A DNA stretch of 34,860 bases from assembly GCA_019638695.1 (NCBI GenBank), contig JAHBTG010000028.1, forward strand, positions 1 through 34,860. The letters are read 5' to 3'. The notes under the pieces were generated by a model. That model searched no databases, was not told the DNA's origin, and saw only the letters and a program-made list of their open reading frames with translations. Shown piece after piece: positions 1-8,480 of the stretch (position 1 is its first letter; each line of letters begins with the position of its first letter). A program made the position numbers and the translations under genes. Source of the stretch: Bacteroidota bacterium (GTDB lineage: Bacteria > Bacteroidota > Bacteroidia > J057 > JAJTIE01).

Positions 1-810
1 CCGCTGTCCGGGCTCCAGCTTGTCCACCGGGGGCACTTTGGGCCAGCGCACTCCCGCCTTTTGCCAGGCCAGGTGCGTGCGCATGGCCCGGCGCAGCTGC
101 CAGTATTCCGGGTGGCGGGGCAGCCATTGCGCAAATAAACTATCCAGCGGCTGGCTGCTGTTTTGCACACGCACCAGCAGATTTCCGTAGGCCAGCGTAG
201 TATCCGTGCCCGGCACGTCCCAATAAGGCATCCAGGCGGTGGAGTCCAGCTTGCCGGTGCGGAGGTGACGGCTATACAGAAAGAAGGCGTCTGTGAGCAG
301 GAATTCCGTGCGCAGGTACTGCTGGGGGTCCGGGTCCAGGGTCAGTTTCTTCGCCAGGGTATCCAGCAGCGGCAGGTGATAATCGCGAGGAAGGAGACCT
401 GCCTCCCCGGCATCCTGCAGGCTGGTCAGCAGCTGCCGGCCATGTGCGGTCAATCCGCCGGGACGCACCCACACCAGCCCGCGGTCTGCCCGGTAATGAG
501 CGGAGGTCAGAGCAGGCACCCACAAAGGTTCGGGTAAAAAATCTGCCAATGCCTCCGGGGCTGCCATGAGGGATTTCAGCTTCTGCTGCAGGGACAGCTC
601 CAGCTTCACGGTGGCCACGTGCTCCCGCAGGTTGAGGGGCTCACCCACAGCCTCATCCGGACTCAGGACCCAGGCCAGTGCCCCGATCAGCAATCCCAGT
701 ACAATATAACTCGCCAGCCGCCAGGAACGCAATCGCAGCCGTTGCCGCCATAAAGATACCAGGCTCCCACGGGGAGCATCTGTAAGAGAGGGCAGGTAGT
801 CAGGTTCCAT
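1..810 (-). CDS. L,D-transpeptidase, YcbB/LdtD type, N-terminal part (runs off the window)
   Basis: Reading the minus strand from the ATG at 810 gives 270 open codons to the window edge. There is a short cytoplasmic tail, one membrane segment at about residues 33-49, then a soluble region. That region contains a block near residue 175 reading LTDAFFLYSRHLRTGKLD, and shortly before it a GLLPRDYHLPLLD stretch. Both are typical of the scaffold domain of YcbB-like L,D-transpeptidases, which make 3-3 cross-links in peptidoglycan in the periplasm. The catalytic YkuD domain with its SHGC-type cysteine would lie beyond the left edge and cannot be seen, so activity is inferred from the family. The gene is transcribed away from the M1 peptidase gene at 1051. 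It is invisible in simple ORF listings because it lacks a stop in the window. Confidence 0.82.
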   Translation of the reverse strand, partial: MEPDYLPSLTDAPRGSLVSLWRQRLRLRSWRLASYIVLGLLIGALAWVLSPDEAVGEPLNLREHVATVKLELSLQQKLKSLMAAPEALADFLPEPLWVPALTSAHYRADRGLVWVRPGGLTAHGRQLLTSLQDAGEAGLLPRDYHLPLLDTLAKKLTLDPDPQQYLRTEFLLTDAFFLYSRHLRTGKLDSTAWMPYWDVPGTDTTLAYGNLLVRVQNSSQPLDSLFAQWLPRHPEYWQLRRAMRTHLAWQKAGVRWPKVPPVDKLEPGQR

Positions 811-991
811 ACTCAGGTATGCAGGCTGTGTTTGTGTGGTCAAATATTAGATTTTCTATAAAAACCAGCAAATCCAAAAACACACTTCCGGGGAGAAATG
901 AACGGCAATGCAAGTTTTCTTCTACCAAAATGCGTGCCCAATTATGCCAGAAAGGCTATGTGCAACACATATTCTCCCTGCCTGCCATAGA

Positions 992-1024
992 ACCGGATAC
1001 TAGTCCGGTCTTATATTAAATTTG
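992..1024 (+). promoter_or_regulatory. Putative promoter with a palindrome upstream of the first M1 peptidase gene
   Basis: TAAATTTG at 1017-1024 matches the Bacteroidota -7 element TAnnTTTG at every fixed position and ends 26 bases before the ATG. Just upstream is a perfect 6-bp inverted repeat, ACCGGA (992-997) and TCCGGT (1004-1009), with a 6-base spacer. It occupies the -33/-7 spacer region, where a repressor or activator could bind. I see no good -33 TTG. The rest of the 240-base intergenic region (811-1050) shows nothing else I can support. Confidence 0.45.
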
Positions 1025-1050
1025 CAGGGCTACCTGCACGTTATCCTCCT

Positions 1051-3459
1051 ATGCGCCCCATACTGCTTCTATGGCTATCTCTCAGCGGCATATTACATGC
1101 CCAGATATCCGCCCTTGAAACCCGCACCTATTATGCCGATCCTGCGGCTACTCCCCCGGAACGGTTTGCAGACTATCTGCACCTGAAAGCGGACCTTTCC
1201 TTTGTGCCGCAGGAAGGGAAAGTGCGGGGGAAAGTGCAGCTGTATTTCAAACCCTTACGCCCCCGGTTGGACACCCTGCTGGTAGAAGCGGCAGGCATTA
1301 CGCCCCAGGAAGTATTGCTGGACGGCAGGGCAGTCAGTCACCGCCCGCATGTCCAGGGATTTGTGCTGGTATTTGAGCGGCCTATCGGCTGGGAACGGAG
1401 CTATACGCTATCCGTCACCTATGTGGCGCAGCCCGCCACCGGGTTATATTTTATGGGCTGGAAACCCGCCCAGGCAGGATTGCGCAAACAGATCTGGGCC
1501 ATTTCTGCAGCCAACTGGCTGCCATGTGTGACGGATGGCGCCGACAAGCTGACCATGGAGTTTTTCATCACATTTGATAAGAACTACCGGGTGCGGGCCA
1601 ATGGAGAGCTGAAGAAACAAACCGAAAATCCCGACAGCACCATTACCTGGCATTATGCGCTGGAAAAGCCCCATAGTTCCTACCTGACTATGCTGGCCAT
1701 CGGAGAATACGCCTTCCAGACCCGGAAAAGCAGCCGGGGGGTGCCCATGGAGCTCTGGTATTACCCCGACCGCGCACATACGGTAGAAACCACATACCGG
1801 CACAGTACACACATGATGGACTGGCTGGAGCAGGAACTGGGTGTCAACTATCCCTGGACCGGCTATGCACAGGTACCCATCCAGGACTATATGTACGGGG
1901 CCATGGAGACCACCACCGCCACAGTGTTCGGGGATTTCTACCTGGTAGACAGTGCCGCGTTTAACGACCGTTCGTATGTCAATACCAACTGCCACGAGCT
2001 GGCCCACCAGTGGTTTGGCAATAGCCTGACGCTGATCAGCAGCCCGCACCTGTGGCTGCAGGAGAATTTTGCCACCTATTATGCCAAGAAATACGAACAG
2101 GCGCTGTATGGAGAGGACTTCTACCAGTTCCGGCGGCATGAAGAACTGATGCAGACCCTGGCCGCCGGGGAGAAGGACGCCTATCCTATCGCCAGCAGTA
2201 TGGGCGGTGTAGCCCGCTGGTACCCCAAGGGCAGCCTGATGCTGGATATGCTTCGCTACGTGGTAGGAGACGAACCTTTTCGCAGGGTGATCACACACTA
2301 CCTGACCCAGCATGCCGGAGGAGTGGTGCATACCTATGACCTCTACCGTGCTTTTTATGATGTGATGGGCATGCCGCTGGACTGGTTCTGGGAGCAGTGG
2401 ATCCTGCGCGGAGGGGAACCGCATTACAAGGTCAGCTGGCAAACGGCCGCCGCAACGGGTACACTGGCGGTCACCCGCGTCCAGGTGGCACAGATACAAC
2501 CGGTGAATGCGCTGAACGGCCTGTTCCGTATGCCTGTCGTGACACAGGTATTCTATACAGACGGCAGCATGGACAGCCTGCGTACCTGGGTAGCCGCCCA
2601 GCAGGAGACCCTGGACATCCCGAATCCGCAGCGGAAAGAGGTAGCGTTTGTCCTGTTCGATCCCGGACGGCAGGTGATCAAACGCCTCACCTTTGAACGC
2701 ACCTTTGCACAGTTGCGCGCACAGGTCCTCCGGGCACCCCATATGATAGACCGCTACGATGCCCTGACCGCGATGGACAAATTCCCCCTGGCAGAAAAAC
2801 GCGCCACACTGGCAGAAATATTCCTCAGGGACAAGCATTTTATGATCCGGGGGGAGATCATACGCCAGCTGGCCAGTGACACCCAGCCCGACGGCTTGGC
2901 CATACTGGCGCGGGCGCTCCAGGACCCCGATATCCGAGTATTCAAGGCCGTGGCCCAATACGTCACCCGGGTGCCGGAGGATCTGCGGGAACCCTATGAA
3001 ATGCTGCTTACTGCGCCTTCCTATGAAGCCAACGCCTATGCCCTGCGCCACCTGTGTGCCAGCTTCCCGCAAGACAAAGCCGTCTTCCTGGGCCGCACGG
3101 CAAACCGCCCGGGCTGGCGGGGACAGAATGTGCGCATTACCCGGCTGGAAATGATGGCCGCACAAACTCCCGAAGCACTGGACACACTCGTGCAACTGGC
3201 CAGTCCTGTCTATGAGTTTGAGACCCGCCGCAATGCCCTGCAAGCACTCCAGCGCCTCAACCAATTGCCGGAGGAAGTTATCCCACACCTGTTTGATGCC
3301 ATACTGCACTGGAACAACCGGCTGGCCAATCCTGCCGGGGAGGTACTGCGTTATTTCTACCAGCAGCCCAACAGCAAAACGGTGCTCTCGCGGTACTTCT
3401 TCGGGGCCACGTTTACCCCTCAGCAGAAGGTCACAGCCCAGCAATGGATGAAAGACTAA
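1051..3459 (+). CDS. M1 family zinc aminopeptidase, exported
   Basis: This 802-residue protein begins with a signal peptide (about residues 1-18, ending HAQ). It has the complete gluzincin zinc site: HELAH at 315-319 and the third ligand Glu at 338, exactly 18 residues after the second His. The substrate-anchoring GxMEN motif is present as GAMET at 283-287, and the catalytic Tyr is probably Y391 in a YPKGS context. The N-terminal beta domain precedes the thermolysin-like domain, and the last ~270 residues look like alpha-helical repeats, as in family members with an ERAP/HEAT-like C-terminus. The family removes N-terminal residues from peptides; here it would act in the periplasm. There is no T9SS sorting domain, unlike the second M1 gene at 23332. 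It probably shares a transcript with the small gene 4 bases downstream. Confidence 0.93.
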   Translation: MRPILLLWLSLSGILHAQISALETRTYYADPAATPPERFADYLHLKADLSFVPQEGKVRGKVQLYFKPLRPRLDTLLVEAAGITPQEVLLDGRAVSHRPHVQGFVLVFERPIGWERSYTLSVTYVAQPATGLYFMGWKPAQAGLRKQIWAISAANWLPCVTDGADKLTMEFFITFDKNYRVRANGELKKQTENPDSTITWHYALEKPHSSYLTMLAIGEYAFQTRKSSRGVPMELWYYPDRAHTVETTYRHSTHMMDWLEQELGVNYPWTGYAQVPIQDYMYGAMETTTATVFGDFYLVDSAAFNDRSYVNTNCHELAHQWFGNSLTLISSPHLWLQENFATYYAKKYEQALYGEDFYQFRRHEELMQTLAAGEKDAYPIASSMGGVARWYPKGSLMLDMLRYVVGDEPFRRVITHYLTQHAGGVVHTYDLYRAFYDVMGMPLDWFWEQWILRGGEPHYKVSWQTAAATGTLAVTRVQVAQIQPVNALNGLFRMPVVTQVFYTDGSMDSLRTWVAAQQETLDIPNPQRKEVAFVLFDPGRQVIKRLTFERTFAQLRAQVLRAPHMIDRYDALTAMDKFPLAEKRATLAEIFLRDKHFMIRGEIIRQLASDTQPDGLAILARALQDPDIRVFKAVAQYVTRVPEDLREPYEMLLTAPSYEANAYALRHLCASFPQDKAVFLGRTANRPGWRGQNVRITRLEMMAAQTPEALDTLVQLASPVYEFETRRNALQALQRLNQLPEEVIPHLFDAILHWNNRLANPAGEVLRYFYQQPNSKTVLSRYFFGATFTPQQKVTAQQWMKD

Positions 3460-3463
3460 CCCC

Positions 3464-3892
3464 ATGATACGCAAGGATCTGTACGTTCGGATGATTGAAG
3501 AGCTGGGGCAGGTGCTGCGCCGCGCCGTGGAACAATACCGCAGCGGGCGCAAGCAAGCCGCCCGGCAAACGGTGGATGAAACCATAGGCGCCTTCTTTGA
3601 TATGCACACCCTGGCTGCCCGCAATCTGCCGGAAGAAGCCCTGTTTGAACGCATGACGGCAGACGGCCCGGACAAACGCGAGTATTACCGGCAACTGGCA
3701 GACCTGCTGCTCTTGGACGGCGATCTCTTGTATGACGAAGGGGACTTCCCCGAAGCGGCCAAAGCCTGGCGGCAGTCGCTGCGCATACTCACCTGGCTGC
3801 AGGCCAACATAGAGACCGTGTTCTCTTTTGACCGGAAGCAGCGCCTGAAGGAACTGGCCGAGAGATTGTCCTCCCTGGAGGATGAGGTCTAA
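3464..3892 (+). CDS. Small helical protein, possibly DUF6483-like
   Basis: This is a 142-residue, soluble, almost entirely helical protein with no signal peptide. The opening RKDLYVRMIEELGQVL pattern resembles the DUF6483 family, and the block around residues 80-110 (LLDGDLLYDEGDFPEAAKAWRQ) has the look of a TPR hairpin. The function is unknown. It starts 4 bases after the stop of the M1 peptidase, so the two are very likely co-transcribed and possibly coupled, but nothing else ties it to peptide metabolism. The family name is from memory of the pattern and could be wrong; the coding call itself is strong because codon use matches its neighbours and the frame is intact. Confidence 0.8.
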   Translation: MIRKDLYVRMIEELGQVLRRAVEQYRSGRKQAARQTVDETIGAFFDMHTLAARNLPEEALFERMTADGPDKREYYRQLADLLLLDGDLLYDEGDFPEAAKAWRQSLRILTWLQANIETVFSFDRKQRLKELAERLSSLEDEV

Positions 3893-3969
3893 ATTACCCG
3901 GGGCTTTCCATTAGAGAAGCCACGGACCATCCCTAACTTGCCGCCTCATTGTCTAATATCCCGTTGCGC

Positions 3970-5277
3970 ATGAAACCCACTCCCGCCAGAAGCCGTGTCC
4001 AGAGCCAGTCGCTGTTTGCCCAGGCCCGCCAGTTGATGCCGGGGGGTGTCAATTCCCCGGTGCGCGCCTTCAGGTCCGTAGGCGGGGAACCCCTCTTTTT
4101 TGCCCACGCCAGGGGGGCCGAACTCACCGATGTGGACGGCAATGTCTATATAGACTACATAGGTTCCTGGGGCCCCATGATCCTGGGGCATGCTCACCCG
4201 GAGGTAGTGGCCGCCGTGCAACAGGCCGCCACCCGCTCCGCCTCCTTTGGCGCACCTAATGCCACAGAGATTGCCGTGGCGCAGGAAGTACTGGCACGGG
4301 TGCCGGGTGCAGAACGGGTGCGCATGGTCAACTCCGGTACAGAAGCCTGTATGAGCGCGGTGCGGCTGGCGCGCGGCTTTACGGGGAGAGCCAGGTTCAT
4401 CAAATTCACCGGGTGTTATCATGGGCACGCCGATTCCTTCCTGATCAAAGCGGGCAGCGGCGCGCTTACCTTCGGCCAGCCTGATAGCCCGGGTGTGACG
4501 CCCGGCACGGCCCAGGATACCCTCCTGGCGCCCTATAACGATCTGGGTGCGGTAGAAGAGCTTTTTGCCAGGTATCCGGAGGACATCGCAGCGCTCATCA
4601 TAGAGCCCGTGGCAGGCAATATGGGGTGCATCCCACCCTTGCCGGGCTTTATCGAGGGGATACGCGCCCTCTGCACCCGCTACGGGGCACTGCTCATCTT
4701 TGACGAGGTCATGACGGGTTTCCGCCTGGCAAGGGGCGGGGCACAGGAATACTTGGGGATAACCGCAGATCTGGTGACCCTGGGCAAAGTGATTGGCGGA
4801 GGCATGCCGGTGGGGGCCTATGCCGGCCGTGCCGAGATCATGGACAAAGTATCTCCGGCCGGACCGGTCTACCAGGCGGGCACGTTATCAGGCAACCCGG
4901 TAGCCATGGCCAGCGGGCTGGCGCAGTTGCAACTGCTCACACCCGAGGTATATGGCCAACTGGAGACACTTGGCCGGGAGCTGGAAGCCGGGCTCAGGCA
5001 GGCAGCCGCACAGGTAGGGGCACAGGTGCAAATACAGCGGGTGGGGTCCATGATCAGCATCCATTTCAGCGACCAGCCACTCACCGGGCTGGAGAGCGCC
5101 CAGCAGCAGGATGTCGCGCGTTTCAACCGGATGTTCCACTACTTCCTGGACAGGGGTATTTACCTGCCGCCTTCTGCTTACGAAACCTGGTTCCTCAGCA
5201 CCGCGCACACCGATGCGCACCTGCGGCACACTATAGACACCTTTGGTCAGTTCCTGGCAAGGGACACGGAAGACTAG
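3970..5277 (+). CDS. hemL: Glutamate-1-semialdehyde 2,1-aminomutase
   Basis: This PLP enzyme converts glutamate-1-semialdehyde to 5-aminolevulinate, the last step of the C5 route into haem. From the ATG at 3970 it is 435 residues, the usual family length. Diagnostic blocks are LMPGGVNSPVRAF near the N-terminus, NSGTEACMSAVRLARG, the FDEVMTGFR cofactor-pocket motif, and TLGKVIGGGMP, whose K273 should form the Schiff base with PLP. An in-frame TTG at 3949 would add seven residues. I prefer the ATG because family members begin close to the RSxxLF segment. A weak promoter-like TAACTTGC lies at 3934-3941. No other haem-synthesis gene is nearby. It converges on the lipoprotein gene with only 8 bases between stop codons. 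Confidence 0.96.
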   Translation: MKPTPARSRVQSQSLFAQARQLMPGGVNSPVRAFRSVGGEPLFFAHARGAELTDVDGNVYIDYIGSWGPMILGHAHPEVVAAVQQAATRSASFGAPNATEIAVAQEVLARVPGAERVRMVNSGTEACMSAVRLARGFTGRARFIKFTGCYHGHADSFLIKAGSGALTFGQPDSPGVTPGTAQDTLLAPYNDLGAVEELFARYPEDIAALIIEPVAGNMGCIPPLPGFIEGIRALCTRYGALLIFDEVMTGFRLARGGAQEYLGITADLVTLGKVIGGGMPVGAYAGRAEIMDKVSPAGPVYQAGTLSGNPVAMASGLAQLQLLTPEVYGQLETLGRELEAGLRQAAAQVGAQVQIQRVGSMISIHFSDQPLTGLESAQQQDVARFNRMFHYFLDRGIYLPPSAYETWFLSTAHTDAHLRHTIDTFGQFLARDTED

Positions 5278-5285
5278 TGGTATGG

Positions 5286-5921
5286 TTAATGGATGACCGA
5301 TAACTGCACCCGCAGTTCTCCTTGGGAGACCAGGCCATAATAGCCCAGGACATCATCCCAGTACTGCCCGCTGAAGGTTGCGTGCAGGATATTATCGGCC
5401 TTACCGATGATGCGGAAGTCCGTGAGCAAGCCGGGGTTACCCGTTTCGTTAAGCTCGAAATAAGGGAAACTGAAGGTATAGCCTTCCAGCGTCACCCACA
5501 CGATGGGGTACTCAAAGGCGTAATCCGGCGGCAGGGCGGTCTGTCCGTATACGAACGGGATAGGGAGGTGCGCCAGGTCCAGATTATGGATGACCAGCCG
5601 CCATTGCCCCTCGGGGATCATTCCCAGCACGGGGTGATTGAGGAAACCGCTGCTGGCCCGGTGAATGTACAGGGTACCGCTTTGCGCATCATAGGTATGG
5701 GCAGTACCGGGTCCCAGGCCGTCATAGGGCTGGCTAAAGCTGATCCAGCCGTTGTTGACACTAGCCTGGAATACCCCCAGCGGGAGCAGGTTGCTGCCGG
5801 GACCGGGTGCAGGCTTGGGCGCATTCTTCCAGGGGTCGTTGTTGCAACCCGTGAACAACCCCACTGCCAGCACCAGCGCGGGCAAGAGGGGGGTTATCCA
5901 CTTACTGTGCAAAAAAGCCAT
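5286..5921 (-). CDS. Predicted lipoprotein of unknown function
   Basis: This 211-residue protein has a lipoprotein signal peptide: a hydrophobic stretch at about residues 10-24 followed by the lipobox LFTGC, with the lipidated Cys near residue 26. A short proline/glycine-rich linker follows. The mature part is rich in aromatic residues and beta-strand-like segments, suggesting a compact beta-sandwich on the membrane surface, but I recognise no family. It lies between hemL (convergent) and scpA (divergent, 38 bases apart). The neighbours give no clue to function. Confidence 0.8.
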   Translation of the reverse strand: MAFLHSKWITPLLPALVLAVGLFTGCNNDPWKNAPKPAPGPGSNLLPLGVFQASVNNGWISFSQPYDGLGPGTAHTYDAQSGTLYIHRASSGFLNHPVLGMIPEGQWRLVIHNLDLAHLPIPFVYGQTALPPDYAFEYPIVWVTLEGYTFSFPYFELNETGNPGLLTDFRIIGKADNILHATFSGQYWDDVLGYYGLVSQGELRVQLSVIH

Positions 5922-5959
5922 GTGTAAAGGTACGCAGCCTTTACCAACTTTACCTTGCC

Positions 5960-6727
5960 ATGAGTACAGTCACCGTAGTAGAAGACGCCTACCAGATACA
6001 ACTGCCCCAGTTTGAGGGGCCGTTTGACCTGCTGCTGTTCTTTATCCAGCGGGACGAGCTGGATGTCTATGACATCCCCATTCACAGCATTACCCACAAG
6101 TTCCTGGACTATATCCACCAGATGGAAAAGCTGCAGATCAGCGTAGCGGCGGAATTCATCCACATGGCAGCGCAACTGATGCGCATCAAGGCCAAGATGC
6201 TTATCCCCCGCCCGGTGCTGGACGAAGCCGGCGAAGTGATAGACCCCCGCACAGACCTGGTGCGCAGCCTCATGGAATACAAGCTCTACAAACAAGCTTC
6301 GCTGGAGCTGGGCGAACTGGAAGAAGCGCAGGTTTACCGCCTGAAGCGGGGGTATACCCAGGCCGAACGCAAATTCTTGCTGGACTACTACGAAACGCCC
6401 ACAGACGAGCTCCAGAGCATGACGCTGTATAACCTCATGCGTAATTATCAGCGGGTGCTGGAAAAACACCTGCGCGAAGCAGCGCGTCCCCGGCACGTGA
6501 TACAAGCATTACCCTACACCATAGAGCAGGTGCGGGAGCATATCATTGCCAGGGTGCAGGGCCATAACCGCGTGGATTTTGTAGAACTGATCCTGGAGAT
6601 ACCGGAACGGATGTACGTGGTGTTTACCTTTCTCAACCTGCTGGAAATGGTGCAGCAGCAAATGCTGCACCTTACCATAGGAGAAGGCGCCAACAATTTC
6701 TGGATAAGCTGGAAAGAAGCTGCTTAG
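5960..6727 (+). CDS. scpA: Segregation and condensation protein A
   Basis: ScpA is the kleisin subunit of the SMC-ScpAB condensin that organises and segregates the chromosome. The 255-residue protein opens with the family signature FEGPFDLLLFFIQRDELDVYD, split here as FEGPFDLLLF followed by IQRDELDVYD, and then AAEFIHMAAQLMRIKAKMLIP, here AAEFIHMAAQLM plus RIKAKMLIPR. These form the N-terminal SMC-neck-binding helices. The C-terminal winged-helix part ends with LLEMVQQQ. The ATG at 5960 is the only sensible start. A weak -7-like TACCTTGC (5951-5958) is almost adjacent to the ATG, so the leader may be very short. scpB is not in the window. Confidence 0.95.
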   Translation: MSTVTVVEDAYQIQLPQFEGPFDLLLFFIQRDELDVYDIPIHSITHKFLDYIHQMEKLQISVAAEFIHMAAQLMRIKAKMLIPRPVLDEAGEVIDPRTDLVRSLMEYKLYKQASLELGELEEAQVYRLKRGYTQAERKFLLDYYETPTDELQSMTLYNLMRNYQRVLEKHLREAARPRHVIQALPYTIEQVREHIIARVQGHNRVDFVELILEIPERMYVVFTFLNLLEMVQQQMLHLTIGEGANNFWISWKEAA

Positions 6728-6747
6728 CCCGCGGAACCATACCGTGC

Positions 6748-6778
6748 TTGGAAAGCTATGCCTTTTCCCTTATTTTAG
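6748..6778 (+). promoter_or_regulatory. Putative promoter of the MBL-rhodanese gene
   Basis: TTG at 6748-6750 and TATTTTAG at 6771-6778 are separated by 20 bases. This fits the Bacteroidota TTG-N19/20-TAnnTTTG arrangement with one mismatch in the -7 element. Transcription would start near 6784, giving a leader of almost 90 bases to the ATG at 6872. I see no riboswitch-like fold in this leader. Confidence 0.45.
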
Positions 6779-6871
6779 TATACCGAAACCACCTGCCCAT
6801 GACTGCATGTGCAACTCTTCATCCAGGCGCAACGTTATGTACCAGCAACCTGTTGTTTAAATATCCCCGAC

Positions 6872-8287
6872 ATGTACATAGAACAATTATACACCGGATG
6901 CCTGGCAGAAGCCGCCTACTACATTGAAAGTAATGGAGAAGCCGCTATCATAGATCCGTTGCGGGAAACAGCTCCTTACCTGGAGCTGGCGGCCAAACGC
7001 GGCGCCCGCATCCGGTACATCTTTGAGACACATTTTCATGCAGACTTTGTCTCCGGGCACATAGATCTGGCGAATAAGACGGGTGCACAGATCGTCTTTG
7101 GCCCCACCGCAGCACCGGGCTACGAGGCGCTCATCGCTACCGACGGGCAGGAGTTTACCATAGGCGCACTGACCCTCAAGGTATTGCATACCCCGGGACA
7201 TACACTGGAAAGTAGTTGCTACCTACTGAGGGACGAAGCCGGTAAAGACCACTGTGTTTTCACCGGAGACACGCTCTTCATAGGCGATGCGGGGCGGCCG
7301 GACCTGGCCGCCAAAAGCAGCCTTACCCAGGAAGACCTGGCGGGCCTGCTCTATGACAGCCTGCATGCCAAGATCCTGCCGCTGGCAGATGAGGTGATCA
7401 TATACCCCGGTCACGGCGCAGGCAGCCAGTGCGGCAAAAACCTGAGCAAGGAAACGTTTGACACGCTGGGTAACCAGAAAAAGACCAACTACGCCCTGCA
7501 GGCTGCCAGCAAAGCCGCCTTTGTGCAGGAACTGACCACCGGTCTTATGGCACCCCCGGCCTATTTCCCAGAGAATGTACGCCTCAACAAACTGGGCTAC
7601 GAGAGCATAGATGAGGTCATGAGCCGCAACGCCCAGGCGCTTAATCCGCAAGCTTTTCAACTGGAAGTCGAAGGCGGTGCCTGGATACTGGATACCCGCC
7701 ACCCGGACCTGTTCGAGAAAGGTTATGTGCCGGGCTCCATCAACGTGGGGCTCAACGGCCAGTATGCCGTGTGGGTAGGCACTGTCATTCCCTTTGGCAA
7801 ACGGCTGGTACTGGTGCCGGAGCCGGGCAAGGAAGAAGAAAGTATCCTGCGGCTGGCCCGGGTGGGCTACGACAATGTAGCGGGCTACCTCAGCAGCCTG
7901 GAAGCCTGGAAAGCCGCCGGTTTGCCGGTAGAAACCGTAACCTCCATAGGTGCAGAAGGGATACGGGCAGAGATGGATAAAGGTGCAGTAGTGGTAGATG
8001 TGCGCAATCCCGGCGAGTTCCAGCAAAGCCACATCGCACAGGCCATGAATATACCCCTGGCAGATCTGACCAAACGCCTCCCGGAACTGAAGCCCGACAC
8101 CCGCTATGTGATCCACTGTGCCGGGGGCTACCGCAGCATGATAGCCGCCTCCATCCTCAAGGATAAGGGGTATGCTAATTTTGTGAATGTAGCCGGGGGA
8201 TTTGGCAAGATCCGGGAGCAGCAGGACCTGGAATTTGCCGACGGGCTGTGCCCCAGCCAGCAGCGGGCAGAACGGTTGGGAATGTAG
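6872..8287 (+). CDS. MBL-fold persulfide dioxygenase with two rhodanese domains
   Basis: The N-terminal ~240 residues are a metallo-beta-lactamase fold of the ETHE1/persulfide dioxygenase type: H54-F-H56-A-D58 with H63, HTPGHT, FTGDTLFIGDAGRPDL, and YPGHGAGSQCG. Two rhodanese domains follow. The first (about 265-350) has lost its active-site Cys loop; the second (about 365-450) keeps it in HCAGGYRS, with C416 as the likely persulfide carrier. Such fusions oxidise glutathione or protein persulfides to sulfite or thiosulfate and detoxify sulfide. I start at ATG 6872 because MYIEQLYTGCLAEAAY is the usual beginning; an in-frame GTG at 6809 would add 21 unlikely residues. There is a candidate promoter at 6748-6778, so it is probably monocistronic. 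Confidence 0.92.
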   Translation: MYIEQLYTGCLAEAAYYIESNGEAAIIDPLRETAPYLELAAKRGARIRYIFETHFHADFVSGHIDLANKTGAQIVFGPTAAPGYEALIATDGQEFTIGALTLKVLHTPGHTLESSCYLLRDEAGKDHCVFTGDTLFIGDAGRPDLAAKSSLTQEDLAGLLYDSLHAKILPLADEVIIYPGHGAGSQCGKNLSKETFDTLGNQKKTNYALQAASKAAFVQELTTGLMAPPAYFPENVRLNKLGYESIDEVMSRNAQALNPQAFQLEVEGGAWILDTRHPDLFEKGYVPGSINVGLNGQYAVWVGTVIPFGKRLVLVPEPGKEEESILRLARVGYDNVAGYLSSLEAWKAAGLPVETVTSIGAEGIRAEMDKGAVVVDVRNPGEFQQSHIAQAMNIPLADLTKRLPELKPDTRYVIHCAGGYRSMIAASILKDKGYANFVNVAGGFGKIREQQDLEFADGLCPSQQRAERLGM

Positions 8288-8362
8288 CAGGCATTCGTCC
8301 GTACACCTTATTAACAGTACCCAGGTAGTGTTCAAACCTTTTTTCCGGCATTAAGAATTGTT

Positions 8363-8442
8363 TTTGTCAATTATATGATAATTGGCTATTATCTTAGTGT
8401 TATGTATACTACGTAGCCAGAAATAGGTATACATACGTATGT
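8363..8442 (+). promoter_or_regulatory. AT-rich control region with several palindromes
   Basis: This is the most AT-rich stretch around. A possible -7 element, TATCTTAG, lies at 8390-8397, with TTTG at 8363-8366 as a loosely spaced -33. Between them is a perfect 7-bp inverted repeat, CAATTAT (8368-8374) and ATAATTG (8378-8384). Downstream are two near-identical units, GTATACTACGTA (8404-8415) and GTATACATACGTA (8427-8439), offset by about 23 bases, i.e. two helical turns. TATGTATAC (8401-8409) and GTATACATA (8427-8435) also form a perfect 9-bp inverted repeat. ACATACGTATGT at 8431-8442 is a perfect palindrome. The layout suggests operators or a 5-prime hairpin. Confidence 0.45.
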
Positions 8443-8480
8443 GTAATAAGAAAGAAATCACATTTAGGGTACATATTGCT

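Noticed and set aside
819-1019. 66-codon open frame in the gap before the first M1 gene
   Set aside because: Its composition is unlike the neighbouring genes, it has no motif, and it overlaps the palindrome and promoter-like region.
1444-3675. 743-codon open frame antisense to the M1 peptidase gene
   Set aside because: It covers a gene with full catalytic motifs on the other strand. Its translation has no domain or motif and is low in natural protein character; long shadow frames are expected at this GC content.
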